Positions 17,990-28,388 of a stretch of DNA of 64,000 nucleotides are shown one piece after another. The stretch lies in assembly GCF_019247635.1 (NCBI RefSeq), contig NZ_JAFBAR010000004.1, forward strand, positions 81,140 to 145,139. The letters run 5' to 3'. Within the stretch, counting starts at the first letter, position 1, and every line of letters starts with the position of its first letter. The translations under genes were made by a program, and so were the position numbers. Below the pieces are notes generated by a model. The model did no database searches. It was not told the origin of the DNA and worked only from the letters and a program-made list of their open reading frames with translations. Source of the stretch: Mycobacterium sp. (GTDB lineage Bacteria > Actinomycetota > Actinomycetes > Mycobacteriales > Mycobacteriaceae).

Positions 17990-18166
17990 CAGGGCAATAC
18001 GTGGCCTGGGATGAGCGGCGGTCATGCGGGCCATTCTGCCATGGATATCGTGCAGCCACGCGACCAGGTCAAATTTCCTCTCACGGTGATTAAAACTGTC
18101 GGTAATTCCGGATGGTCAGGCAAACAAAGCCCAGAGCCACTGCGGCGGGGCATGGGATGATTTGGC

Positions 18167-19333
18167 ATGCCCCAAGCACCGGTCGAGTTGCCCCACCTGC
18201 GGCCCACTCCAGGACAGCCGTTCGGGGTTTATCTGCACGTCCCCTTCTGCATAACTCGTTGTGGCTACTGCGATTTCAACACCTATACCCCGGCCGAGTT
18301 GGGCGGCGTCAACCCGGACGCCTGGCTGCAGTCGCTGGGGGTCGAACTCGAGCTGGCGGCCGCGCGCCTAGCTGCACCGCCGGTGAATACGGTGTTCGTC
18401 GGTGGCGGCACGCCGTCTTTACTGGGCGGCGCTCGCATGGCCACCCTGCTCGACATGGTCCGCCAGAACTTCGAACTGGCCCCGGACGCCGAGATCACCA
18501 CCGAGGCCAACCCCGAGTCGGCCTGGCCGGACTTCTTCGGCGCCATCCGCGAGGCTGGCTACACGCGGGTGTCGCTCGGCATGCAATCGGTGTCGCCGCG
18601 CGTGCTGGGAATCCTGGACCGGGTGCACACGCCAAACCGGTCGGCGGCCGCGGCCCGCGAGGCGTTGGACGCGGGCTTCGAGCATGTCAGCCTCGACCTC
18701 ATCTACGGGACGCCGGGCGAGTCCGACGACGAACTGCTGCGCTCCGTCGACACGGCCGTGCAGACGGGAGTCGATCATGTGTCCGCGTACGCCCTGGTTG
18801 TCGAGGAGGGCACCGCGTTGGGGCGCCGGGTCCGGCGCGGTGAGTTGGCCGCACCCGACGACGACGTGCTGGCCCACCGCTACGAGTTGGTTGACGCTCG
18901 ACTGTCCGCGGCGGGCTTGACCTGGTACGAGGTGTCCAACTGGTCGCGCCCGGGCGGGCAGTGCCGGCACAACCTCGGCTACTGGGACGGCGGCCAGTGG
19001 TGGGGTGCCGGGCCCGGCGCGCACGGCTACGTCGGTGCGACGCGATGGTGGAATACCAAGCACCCCAACGCTTATGCCGAAATGCTGTCCGATGGCGAAC
19101 TGCCGGTGGCGGGATTCGAGCAGCTAGACAGCGAGGCGCGGCATACCGAAGACGTGCTATTGAAAATCCGTCTGCGCCAAGGGCTTCCGCTTGACCGACT
19201 GAGCACCGACGAACGCGAGCGGGCTCAGACAGTGGTGGCTGACGGCCTTCTGCTATCCGACGGCGACTGCTTGGTCCTCACGCCGCGCGGGCGGCTGCTC
19301 GCGGACGCGGTGGTGCGCACGCTGCTGGGGTAG
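18167..19333 (+). CDS. hemN: HemW/HemN-type radical SAM protein
   Basis: A 388-residue radical SAM protein. The cluster motif CITRCGYCDFNTY (CxxxCxxC) sits at about residues 27-36, followed by VFVGGGTPSLL. The family is annotated hemN in mycobacteria, but the HemW-like length and motif suggest a heme chaperone rather than a true coproporphyrinogen III dehydrogenase. I cannot decide between these functions from sequence alone. It begins at ATG 18167 and is divergent from the sirA leader. In M. tuberculosis rpfD and Rv2390c lie between sirA and hemN; both are absent here. Confidence 0.9.
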   Translation: MPQAPVELPHLRPTPGQPFGVYLHVPFCITRCGYCDFNTYTPAELGGVNPDAWLQSLGVELELAAARLAAPPVNTVFVGGGTPSLLGGARMATLLDMVRQNFELAPDAEITTEANPESAWPDFFGAIREAGYTRVSLGMQSVSPRVLGILDRVHTPNRSAAAAREALDAGFEHVSLDLIYGTPGESDDELLRSVDTAVQTGVDHVSAYALVVEEGTALGRRVRRGELAAPDDDVLAHRYELVDARLSAAGLTWYEVSNWSRPGGQCRHNLGYWDGGQWWGAGPGAHGYVGATRWWNTKHPNAYAEMLSDGELPVAGFEQLDSEARHTEDVLLKIRLRQGLPLDRLSTDERERAQTVVADGLLLSDGDCLVLTPRGRLLADAVVRTLLG

Positions 19334-19336
19334 TAC

Positions 19337-20575
19337 TCAGGTGAACCAGTGTCCGACGATGCGATTGATCTCGATGTAGAGCGGGATTCCGATGGTGACG
19401 TTATAGGAAAACGTCAAGCCCAGTGATGCGGCTAACGGCAGCGTCGGGCTGGCCTCCGGGATGGCCAGCCGCTGGACCGCCGGGACCGTGATGTAGGACG
19501 CCGCGCCGCATAACACCGCGAACAGCACATAGGTGCCGGGCTGGAAGTGGGTGTCGGTGAGGTAGGCGTAGGTGTAGGCGGCCAAGATCCCCAGCGTCGC
19601 AAACACGTTGGGTGCCATCAGACCGAAGAAAATGAAACCGGTGCCCGCCGATCGCAGGTCTCGTAGCTTGCGGGAGGCCGTCATGCCCATCTCGAGCAGG
19701 AACAGGCACAGCACGCCCTGGAACGCCGCAACGAAGAACTCGTTCTGGTCGTGAACGACCTTCTGTCCCTGCAGCGCACTGACGAAGCCGATGATTATGC
19801 CGCCGATGAGGAGAATGAGTCCGGGATTGAGGAACACTTCCTGCAGGAGCGCGCGGGAGAACATGGGCATCCGCTTGGCCTTCCCGCGCGGTGGGCTTTG
19901 ATCCGGCTCCCAGTTCGGATGCTCTAGCTTTTCCATCGAGAATTCCAGCTCTTGCTCGATACCGCGTTCGTCCTCGGTCTTGAGGCTCTGGCCGTGCTGG
20001 GGCTGTGCGGCGGTGCCGGGGCCGACCCCGACCCTGACGGGTGGGGTGTACCCGGGCTCATCGGGCATGTATCCCGATTCGTTGAGACCTCGGTCTCGCA
20101 GTCGCGCCACCAGGTACAGCGCCACCAGGCAGCCCGGAATCTCCATGACGGCCAGCAAGACCGGCATGTAGGCGTTGAAGGCAATGCCCACGCCGGCCAG
20201 GACGGCTACGCAGGTGGCGTAGGTTCCCGCCGAGTCCGACCCAAAATAACCGGCGACCGTCGCCCGGTCGACTCGCCGCAGGACGGTCATGTACTTCAGC
20301 AGCAGGTAGGCCAAACATCCGATTGCGAAGTTCAAGGCGAAGCCCAGCACGATAAATCCGGCCAGGTTGTCGATGTCGGCCGGTTCGATTTTGGCGAGTT
20401 CTTCGCCCCCCTGCCAGCCGATGGCCACCAGCAGGTACATGGTGAGGCCCTGATAAATCACATAGGGGAATTCGAACCGCACCTTGAGGATCGGAATCAG
20501 GAAACCGAAATAGAAGAACAACAACAGCGGCTTGAAGAGATTGTGGGTGAAGTTCTGCCAGAACTCATAAAGCAT
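19337..20575 (-). CDS. SbtA-type sodium-dependent bicarbonate transporter, copy 1
   Basis: A 412-residue polytopic membrane protein of the SbtA (DUF897) family, similar to Rv2387. The N-half has about five membrane segments (FKPLLLFFYFGFLIPILKVR onwards) and the motif YFGSDSAGTYATCVAV. A polar cytosolic loop with a Gln/Glu-rich stretch follows. The C-half repeats the fold (LNPGLILLIGGIIIGF, then FFGLMAPNVFATLGIL). Cyanobacterial SbtA imports HCO3- with Na+; substrate here is inferred. GGGAGGCACGAA lies before the ATG. It is the downstream member of a tandem pair with the next gene and converges with hemW, 3 bases apart. Confidence 0.88.
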   Translation of the reverse strand: MLYEFWQNFTHNLFKPLLLFFYFGFLIPILKVRFEFPYVIYQGLTMYLLVAIGWQGGEELAKIEPADIDNLAGFIVLGFALNFAIGCLAYLLLKYMTVLRRVDRATVAGYFGSDSAGTYATCVAVLAGVGIAFNAYMPVLLAVMEIPGCLVALYLVARLRDRGLNESGYMPDEPGYTPPVRVGVGPGTAAQPQHGQSLKTEDERGIEQELEFSMEKLEHPNWEPDQSPPRGKAKRMPMFSRALLQEVFLNPGLILLIGGIIIGFVSALQGQKVVHDQNEFFVAAFQGVLCLFLLEMGMTASRKLRDLRSAGTGFIFFGLMAPNVFATLGILAAYTYAYLTDTHFQPGTYVLFAVLCGAASYITVPAVQRLAIPEASPTLPLAASLGLTFSYNVTIGIPLYIEINRIVGHWFT

Positions 20576-20774
20576 TTCGTGCCTCCCGTTGACTTAGTCC
20601 GGCGGCGCGGGAAGCAGCAACCGACGTGCGGTGTCCACAAACACCATTAGAACCTTGAAGACTCACGTCACCAGAGTCAACCGCGTGATGCCGTCTTTAC
20701 GAACAATTAACGACGACCGTTGGCGTCGCTCTGCTCTGGGACGGGACCCTTGGCGGATCGTGACGGCCCGATTG

Positions 20775-22013
20775 CTAGGTGAACCAGTGTCCGACGATGC
20801 GATTGAGCTCGATGTAGAGCGGGATTCCGATGGTGACGTTGTAGGAAAACGTCAAACCCAGCGATGCGGCCAGCGGCAGGGTCGGGCTGGCCTCGGGGAT
20901 GGCCAGCCGCTGAACCGCCGGGACGGCGATGTAGGACGCCGCGCCGCACAGCACCGCGAACAACACATAGGTTCCAGGCTTGAACTCGGTGTGGGTGAGG
21001 TAGGCGTAGCTGTGGGCGACCAAGATCCCCAGCGGCGCAAAGACATTCGGCGCCAACAAACCGAAGAAAATAAAGCCGGTGCCTGCCGATCGCAGGTCTT
21101 TTAGCTTGCGGGAGGCCGTCATGCCCATCTCCAGCAGGAACAGACACAGCACGCCCTGGAAAGCCAACACGAAGAATTTGTCGTCGTCTGCAACGACCTT
21201 CTGTCCCTGGAGCCCGCTTATGAGGCCGATCATGATGCCGCCGAAGAGCAGGACTAACCCGGGGTTCAGGAACACTTCCTGCAGGAGCTCACGGGAGAAC
21301 ATGGGCATCCTTTTAGCCTTGCCGATCGCTGGGCTGCGGTCTGGCTCCCAGTTCGGATGCTCCAGCTTTTCCATGGAGAATTCGAGCTCTTGCTCGATAC
21401 CGCGTTCGCCCTCCGCCTCCAGGCTCTGGCCGTGCGGGGGCCGCGCGGCGGTGCCGGGGCCGACCCCGAGCCTGACCGGTGGGGTGTAGCCCGGCTCGTC
21501 GGGCATGTATCCCGATTCGTTGAGACCTCGGTGCCGCAGTCGTGCCACCAGGTACAGGGCCACCAGACAGCCCGGAACCTCCATGACGGCCAGCATGACC
21601 GGCATGTAGGCGTTGAACGCCATGCCCACTGCGGTCAGCACGGCTACGCAGGTGGCGAACGTTCCCGCAGAGTCCGATCCGTAATAGCCGGCGACCGTCG
21701 CCTTGTCGACCCTTCGCATCGAACTCATGCGGCCCAGCATCACGTAGGCCAAATATCCGATCACGAAGTTCAACAAGAAGCCCACCATCACGAAACCGGC
21801 GATGGTGCCGATCTCGTCGGGCTTGACCTTCGCGAGTTCCTCGCCCCCATGCCAGCCGATGGCCAGCAGCAGATACATGGTGAGGCCCTGATAGATCACA
21901 TAGGGGAATTCGAACCGCACCTTGAGGATTGGAATCAGGAACCCGAAGTAGAAGAAGAGCAGCAGGGGCTTGAAGAGATTGTGAGTGAAATTCTGCCAAA
22001 ACTCGTGCAGCAT
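20775..22013 (-). CDS. SbtA-type sodium-dependent bicarbonate transporter, copy 2
   Basis: A 412-residue paralogue nearly identical in layout to copy 1, beginning MLHEFWQNFTHNLFKPLLLF. Long stretches are the same, including GFLIPILKVRFEFPYVIYQG and the end SYNVTIGIPLYIELNRIVGHW. Most differences lie in the N-terminal membrane segments and the cytosolic loop. I chose ATG 22013, which aligns with copy 1 and has AGAGGCACC upstream; an ATG at 22061 would add 16 residues. The 199-base spacer between copies holds no gene. M. tuberculosis has a single gene here, so this is a local duplication. Confidence 0.88.
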   Translation of the reverse strand: MLHEFWQNFTHNLFKPLLLFFYFGFLIPILKVRFEFPYVIYQGLTMYLLLAIGWHGGEELAKVKPDEIGTIAGFVMVGFLLNFVIGYLAYVMLGRMSSMRRVDKATVAGYYGSDSAGTFATCVAVLTAVGMAFNAYMPVMLAVMEVPGCLVALYLVARLRHRGLNESGYMPDEPGYTPPVRLGVGPGTAARPPHGQSLEAEGERGIEQELEFSMEKLEHPNWEPDRSPAIGKAKRMPMFSRELLQEVFLNPGLVLLFGGIMIGLISGLQGQKVVADDDKFFVLAFQGVLCLFLLEMGMTASRKLKDLRSAGTGFIFFGLLAPNVFAPLGILVAHSYAYLTHTEFKPGTYVLFAVLCGAASYIAVPAVQRLAIPEASPTLPLAASLGLTFSYNVTIGIPLYIELNRIVGHWFT

Positions 22014-24030
<2,017 letters not shown>

Positions 24031-24337
24031 CGTAACGAGCGGTCGAACTATGGCGGAAATCCCCCTGATTCGCCGAGCCACGCGCGGCACAACACCGCAT
24101 TGGCGATGACACAAGTCGGCGATGCCGTACTTCCTGGTCGAGCTGGTTGCATCGGGGCGGGTAACGCTGCGAGCTAAATGTGCTTCATAGGTTAAATACA
24201 GCCGCTTCTTAGGGTTCGCCGGAACGCTGAGCTTAGCAATGCAACGGTGGGTGGTCGCTCAGCCAATCCGACGCGAGAGAGGGGTGGACATTGAAACGAC
24301 CATCCGCCCTACTTGCCCGCTGTGAGGAGACGCAGCG
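24031..24337. other. Intergenic region between mbtI and the MFS gene (307 bases)
   Basis: No convincing ORF or RNA gene. It should contain the MFS promoter. TTCATAGGTTAAATAC (24184-24199) recalls half of an iron box, but only about 9 of 19 positions fit, so I do not call one. GAGGAG precedes the MFS start. Confidence 0.5.
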
Positions 24338-25690
24338 ATGCTGAACCCGGTTCGAGCTGACGCGAGCCGACAAGCACTGTCTCTCGACCACTCTGTGACG
24401 GTAAGCACCATTCTCATTGGCGGTCAATATGCCCGCGGGCAGGCGCCCGCCGAACCAAGCACGACGGATCAACTAAGCATCGGCGCACGTTGGTTAATCT
24501 TAGCGATCTCGCTATTTGTGACAGCAAGTTCGTTTCTCTTTATTAGCGGCGCCGCGTTCCTGATTCCCGCGCTAGAAGCCCAGCCCGGGGTGTCATTGGC
24601 GGAGGCCAGTCTGCTGTCGTCGATGCCGAGCTGGGGCATGGTCGTCACCCTGGTCATCTGGGGTTGTGTGCTGGACCGTGTCGGCGAGCGGATTGTGTTG
24701 ACCCTCGGTTCGGCACTCACTGCGGCCGCGGCCTTTGCCGCCACGTCGGTTCATTCGATGCAATGGCTAGGCATTTACTTGTTTCTTGGTGGCATGGCGG
24801 CCGCTAGCTGTAATGCCGCGGGAGGCCGGTTGGTGTCCGCCTGGTTCCCACCCCACCAGCGGGGACTTGCCATGGGTGTCCGTCAGACCGCACAGCCAGT
24901 GGGAATCACATTGGCCGCGTTAGTGATTCCTGAGTTGACTGAGCACGGATTTCGTGCGGGCGTGATGTTCGCAGCCGTGATGTGCGCCTCGGCTGCGGTG
25001 GTTAGTTTCATTGGCGTCCTCGATCCGCCACGGAAAACCCGGGCATCGGCCACTGACGGAGAACTGGCTAGCCCGTACCGCGGTTCGTGGCTGCTGTGGC
25101 GGATCCACGGTGTCGCGAGCCTGCTGATGATGCCGCAGACCGTCACCGTCACCTTCATGCTGATCTGGCTAGTCCATCACCACCACTGGTCTGTCGCGGC
25201 AGCCGGCGCCCTGGTGACCCTCTCGCAGGTGCTCGGGGCGTTGGGTCGCATCGCGGTTGGCCGCTGGTCGGATCGTGTCGGCTCGCGAATGCAACCGGTC
25301 CGCGTCATCGCCGCTGCAGCCGCCGTAGGCTTTGTCGTGTTAGCTCTAAGCGATGGTGTGAATTCGCGATTTGACGCTTTGCTCATGGTCACGATTTCGG
25401 TGATCGCGATGCTCGACAACGGATTAGAGGCAACCGCGATCACAGAAATCGCCGGACCGTTCTGGAGTGGGCGCGCCCTGGGCATACAGAACACCAGCCA
25501 GCGGATCATGGCGGCTGCGGGGCCCCCGCTATTCGGCGCGCTGATCAGTGCCGCCGAATATCCGGCTGCTTGGATATTGTGCGGATTGTTTCCCCTGGCG
25601 GCGCTGCCGTTGGTGCCGATCGGTATGGGCGCCACGGGCCATGAACAGCAGCGTGTCCGGGCCCCGCTAGCCGAGCGTGCTGCCAGTTAG
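24338..25690 (+). CDS. Major facilitator superfamily transporter
   Basis: A 450-residue protein with ~12 predicted membrane segments, starting after a ~50-residue polar N-terminus (first segment WLILAISLFVTASSFLFI). The MFS motif A region reads WGCVLDRVGERIVLTLG and a second copy in the C-half reads AVGRWSDRVGSRM. The region GGRLVSAWFPPHQRGLAMGVRQTAQ is typical of organic-anion type MFS carriers. GAGGAG lies 9 bases before the ATG. The substrate is unknown. It follows mbtI on the same strand, 307 bases away, so siderophore or precursor export is possible but has no direct support because no good IdeR box precedes it. Confidence 0.85.
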   Translation: MLNPVRADASRQALSLDHSVTVSTILIGGQYARGQAPAEPSTTDQLSIGARWLILAISLFVTASSFLFISGAAFLIPALEAQPGVSLAEASLLSSMPSWGMVVTLVIWGCVLDRVGERIVLTLGSALTAAAAFAATSVHSMQWLGIYLFLGGMAAASCNAAGGRLVSAWFPPHQRGLAMGVRQTAQPVGITLAALVIPELTEHGFRAGVMFAAVMCASAAVVSFIGVLDPPRKTRASATDGELASPYRGSWLLWRIHGVASLLMMPQTVTVTFMLIWLVHHHHWSVAAAGALVTLSQVLGALGRIAVGRWSDRVGSRMQPVRVIAAAAAVGFVVLALSDGVNSRFDALLMVTISVIAMLDNGLEATAITEIAGPFWSGRALGIQNTSQRIMAAAGPPLFGALISAAEYPAAWILCGLFPLAALPLVPIGMGATGHEQQRVRAPLAERAAS

Positions 25691-25900
25691 CTGGTGGCCA
25701 TGCCTTGCCTGTCTCTGTTTGGCCTCGGCGGGCCACCCCACACGAGGGCGTCGGTGGCGAGCAAACCGAGGCGACTAAGGTCGGGGTCAAGATTCGACAA
25801 GCTCGGTGTCCGCGGCGCTCAACCTCCTGGAACTCGACTCGCCGCGGACGAAGGATTACCACACCCGCCGGATTCACGCCGATCGACAGGCCATTCGACG

Positions 25901-26812
25901 ATGAACGACAACACAAAACAAACGTTGAGCAAAGTGCCGGCGGTCACCCTCGGTTTCTGGGTGATCAAAGTTCTGGCGACGACGCTCGGCGAGACCGGCG
26001 GCGATACCGTCACAATGACGTTGAAGTGGGGCTATCTGGCTGGTGCGGCGCTGTTCGGTGGCACGCTTGTGGCGCTTGTCGCCGCGCAGATTTTCGCAAA
26101 ACGTTTCCACTCGATCCTTTATTGGTTGACGATCGTCGCTTCCACCACGTTCGGCACGACGTTGGCCGACTTCGCCGACCGATCGCTCGGTATCGGCTAC
26201 ACAGGTGGATCACTTCTGTTGCTGTGTTGTCTCGGGGCCACGATGGGGCTGTGGTACTGGTCGCAGGGAACCGTGTCGGTAAATACCGTCGCGACATCCA
26301 AAGTCGAGGCATTCTATTGGGCCACGATTACCTTCTCGCAGACCCTAGGTACAGCCTTGGGGGATTGGCTCGCCGATACGGGAGGGCTTGGTTACGAAGG
26401 CGGTGCGCTGGTCTTCGTGGCGGGGTTGGCCGCGGTTATTAGCCTCTATTACTGGACGCGCGTGTCGAGTGTGGTGCTTTTCTGGGCGGCCTTCATTCTG
26501 ACCCGACCGCTCGGCGCAACCGTGGGCGATTTCCTTGATAAGCCTGTCGACAATGGCGGCATGAATCTGAGCCGCCCGTGGGCTTCGGCGGTGATCGCGG
26601 CTCTAATTGTCGTGCTACTGATCGTTCTGCCCCAGCGCGCCGGACGGCATCCCGGCCAGGAGGAAATGCCATCGGAATTCGGAGCGCAACCAGGCGGCAT
26701 CGACGATTCACAGATCGCTCATGACCTCGCCGACGAGAACGCTTCGACAGGACAGACGAAGGCCCCGCGCGACGGTGATTCCGGGAGCGGCTCAGAGCCA
26801 GATGCGGGATGA
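25901..26812 (+). CDS. COG4705-like polytopic membrane protein
   Basis: A 303-residue protein with four internal repeats of a membrane unit: VPAVTLGFWVIKVLATTLGE, then YWLTIVASTTFGTTLADFAD, then YWATITFSQTLGTALGDWLA and FWAAFILTRPLGATVGDFLD. Each has T..G..L.D, suggesting a symmetric transporter or channel with conserved acidic residues in membrane helices. This matches an uncharacterised family of bacterial membrane proteins (COG4705); function unknown. The last ~80 residues are polar and acidic, rich in Asp, Glu, Ser and Gly, probably disordered. ATG 25901 is chosen because the family starts there; an in-frame start at 25694 has no similarity. Confidence 0.75.
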   Translation: MNDNTKQTLSKVPAVTLGFWVIKVLATTLGETGGDTVTMTLKWGYLAGAALFGGTLVALVAAQIFAKRFHSILYWLTIVASTTFGTTLADFADRSLGIGYTGGSLLLLCCLGATMGLWYWSQGTVSVNTVATSKVEAFYWATITFSQTLGTALGDWLADTGGLGYEGGALVFVAGLAAVISLYYWTRVSSVVLFWAAFILTRPLGATVGDFLDKPVDNGGMNLSRPWASAVIAALIVVLLIVLPQRAGRHPGQEEMPSEFGAQPGGIDDSQIAHDLADENASTGQTKAPRDGDSGSGSEPDAG

Positions 26813-27041
26813 TGCACGGCGTCGAGTCGAGAGTGGCTGTTACATCAGGTTTATCACTCCGCAACTGGTCGCCGTCCCGAGCATGCCACGCAATCCCAGA
26901 GGAAATGTGAGTAACGGCGTCAGCTTGCTGAGCCGACGACCACCGAACGTCGATCGTCCGCTTGCGCATGGCGAGACGGGCATATCGACGGCCAGTAGCA
27001 TTCACTGACGGACTAACGAGGCAGACTTCGGGCAGGCAAGA

Positions 27042-27818
27042 ATGTCAATGACTGGCGCGGCCGTATTTGCGGCTGTGTTTTTGGCTTGCTTCGTAGAAGC
27101 GGTTGAGGCCTGGACCATCGTGTTGGCCGCGGGTATCAGCCGTGGCTGGCGTGGGGCGATCAACGGCGCTGCGTCCGGCGTCGCCGTCTTAGCGCTGGTC
27201 ATCGCAGTGTTGGGGCCGGCTTTAACGGTGATACCGATGGGCGCGCTGCGTCTGACCGTAGGCGGATTGTTGCTGATTTTCGGACTGCAGTGGCTACGTA
27301 AGGCCATCCTGCGCAATGCTGGCCTCAAAGCGATGCATGACGAAAATGCAATCTTTGCCGCAGAACTCGCGGCTAGCCCGTCGGCGCCGCATCGCCGGGC
27401 TGGTGTGGTCGGCGACGGGTACGCCTTCACCCTGTCGTTCAAGGGCGTCGTGCTTGAAGGGCTAGAGGTCGCGTTCATCGCGCTCACCGTCGGGACGAAT
27501 CAACGCAACATACCGCTAGCGGTGACGGCTGCACTTGCCGCGGTGTTGGTCGTCTCCGCCGCCGGGATTGTGGTGCGCGCTCCGTTGGCACGGATTCCCG
27601 AAAATGCGATGAAGTTCATCGTTGGGGTCATGTTGACCTCGTTCGGCATGTTGTGGGCTGTCGAAGGCGCCGGCGCGAAGTGGCCGGGGGCGGAAATTGC
27701 TCTGCTGGCAATCGTGCCCGTCGTCGGGCTGTACGCTTTGATACTCGCTGGCCTGCTGGGGCGGATCAACGCGAAGACCAGAACACCCGTTACCGTCCCG
27801 CAGGCGGCACCGTCGTGA
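27042..27818 (+). CDS. COG4280-like membrane protein with duplicated ExxE-type helix
   Basis: A 258-residue protein with about six membrane segments. Two related elements stand out: FLACFVEAVEAWTIVLAAG at residues ~11-29 and FKGVVLEGLEVAFIALTVG in the second half. Both carry an ExxE motif in a hydrophobic helix, giving an inverted-repeat-like layout seen in cation transporters such as the UPF0016/Mn2+ type. I infer a cation transporter but the family (COG4280) is uncharacterised. The stop overlaps the next small gene (GTGA), so the two are co-translated. A second ATG two codons in (27048) is possible. Confidence 0.72.
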   Translation: MSMTGAAVFAAVFLACFVEAVEAWTIVLAAGISRGWRGAINGAASGVAVLALVIAVLGPALTVIPMGALRLTVGGLLLIFGLQWLRKAILRNAGLKAMHDENAIFAAELAASPSAPHRRAGVVGDGYAFTLSFKGVVLEGLEVAFIALTVGTNQRNIPLAVTAALAAVLVVSAAGIVVRAPLARIPENAMKFIVGVMLTSFGMLWAVEGAGAKWPGAEIALLAIVPVVGLYALILAGLLGRINAKTRTPVTVPQAAPS

Positions 27819-28063
27819 GGTGGCGCATCGCGGCGTTCACTCGATTTTGCTACGACTTCGTCATCGGCGATGACTGGACCGTTGCCGCGGGCGTCGTGAT
27901 CGCACTTGGGATCACCTACGGCTTGCGCAACACCACCGCGCCGACCTGGTCGGTCCTACCCGCCGCCGTCATAATCTTGCTGCCCGCGAGCCTATGGCGA
28001 GTCGCGCGCCGCGATAGGCCCAAACCAAAGCCGTCGTCGCCTAACCTAACCTCAACAGATTGA
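27815..28063 (+). CDS. Small membrane protein coupled to the COG4280-like gene
   Basis: An 82-residue protein starting at the GTG that overlaps the previous stop: VRWRIAAFTRFCYDFVIGDD. It has two hydrophobic segments (WTVAAGVVIALGITYGL and WSVLPAAVIILLPASLWRV) and a basic, proline-rich tail. I do not recognise a named family. Close coupling suggests it is an accessory subunit of the upstream membrane protein. Confidence 0.65.
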   Translation: MRWRIAAFTRFCYDFVIGDDWTVAAGVVIALGITYGLRNTTAPTWSVLPAAVIILLPASLWRVARRDRPKPKPSSPNLTSTD

Positions 28064-28388
28064 TCCACGGGCGTTGCGTGGTCACAACTGTCACATGTGC
28101 CTCTGCACGGTCGACATAGCCGATGTGCCCGACTCTGCGCGACAGTTTGGTGGCGCCGTGCCGCGAATGAATGTTGTCGCGCGGCGGGCACGGCGAATGT
28201 CCCTGTTTACCTCCGACGCAGGCCAGTGTTGCGGATGTGAGTAGAGGTTGTCCGTGGCCATGAAAAAGTAGCCGTTGACACACCCATAACCCTCTGCCCG
28301 GGCTGGTGGGCGGGAAACCCCACGGCTTTTCATGTGGCGCTCTCGCTTCAACCAGAACGTCACAGACACGTCCGCAACCCGGCGTGGA
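28064..28388. other. Intergenic region with an imperfect inverted repeat (325 bases)
   Basis: This is the 3' junction between two convergent genes. CATGAAAA (28259-28266) and TTTTCATG (28327-28334) are perfect inverted repeats flanking ~60 bases; GCCG and CGGC just inside extend the pairing with a 4-base interruption. It could be a fold at the end of both transcripts or a decayed short mobile element. GTCACA is repeated at 28081 and 28090. No gene is supported. Confidence 0.4.

Noticed and set aside
24184..24202. Iron-box-like TTCATAGGTTAAATACAGC upstream of the MFS gene
   Set aside because: It shares the left part with the mbtI box but fits the full 19-base IdeR consensus at only about half of the positions and lacks the right half-site.
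25691..25900. Metal-responsive riboswitch (yybP-ykoY type) before the membrane module
   Set aside because: The conserved loop sequences of that riboswitch are not visible; the region looks like ordinary spacer.
28032..28050. CCTAACCTAA, a perfect IdeR half-site
   Set aside because: It lies inside the last codons of the 82-residue membrane gene (SPNLTSTD), faces no promoter, and its other half does not match.
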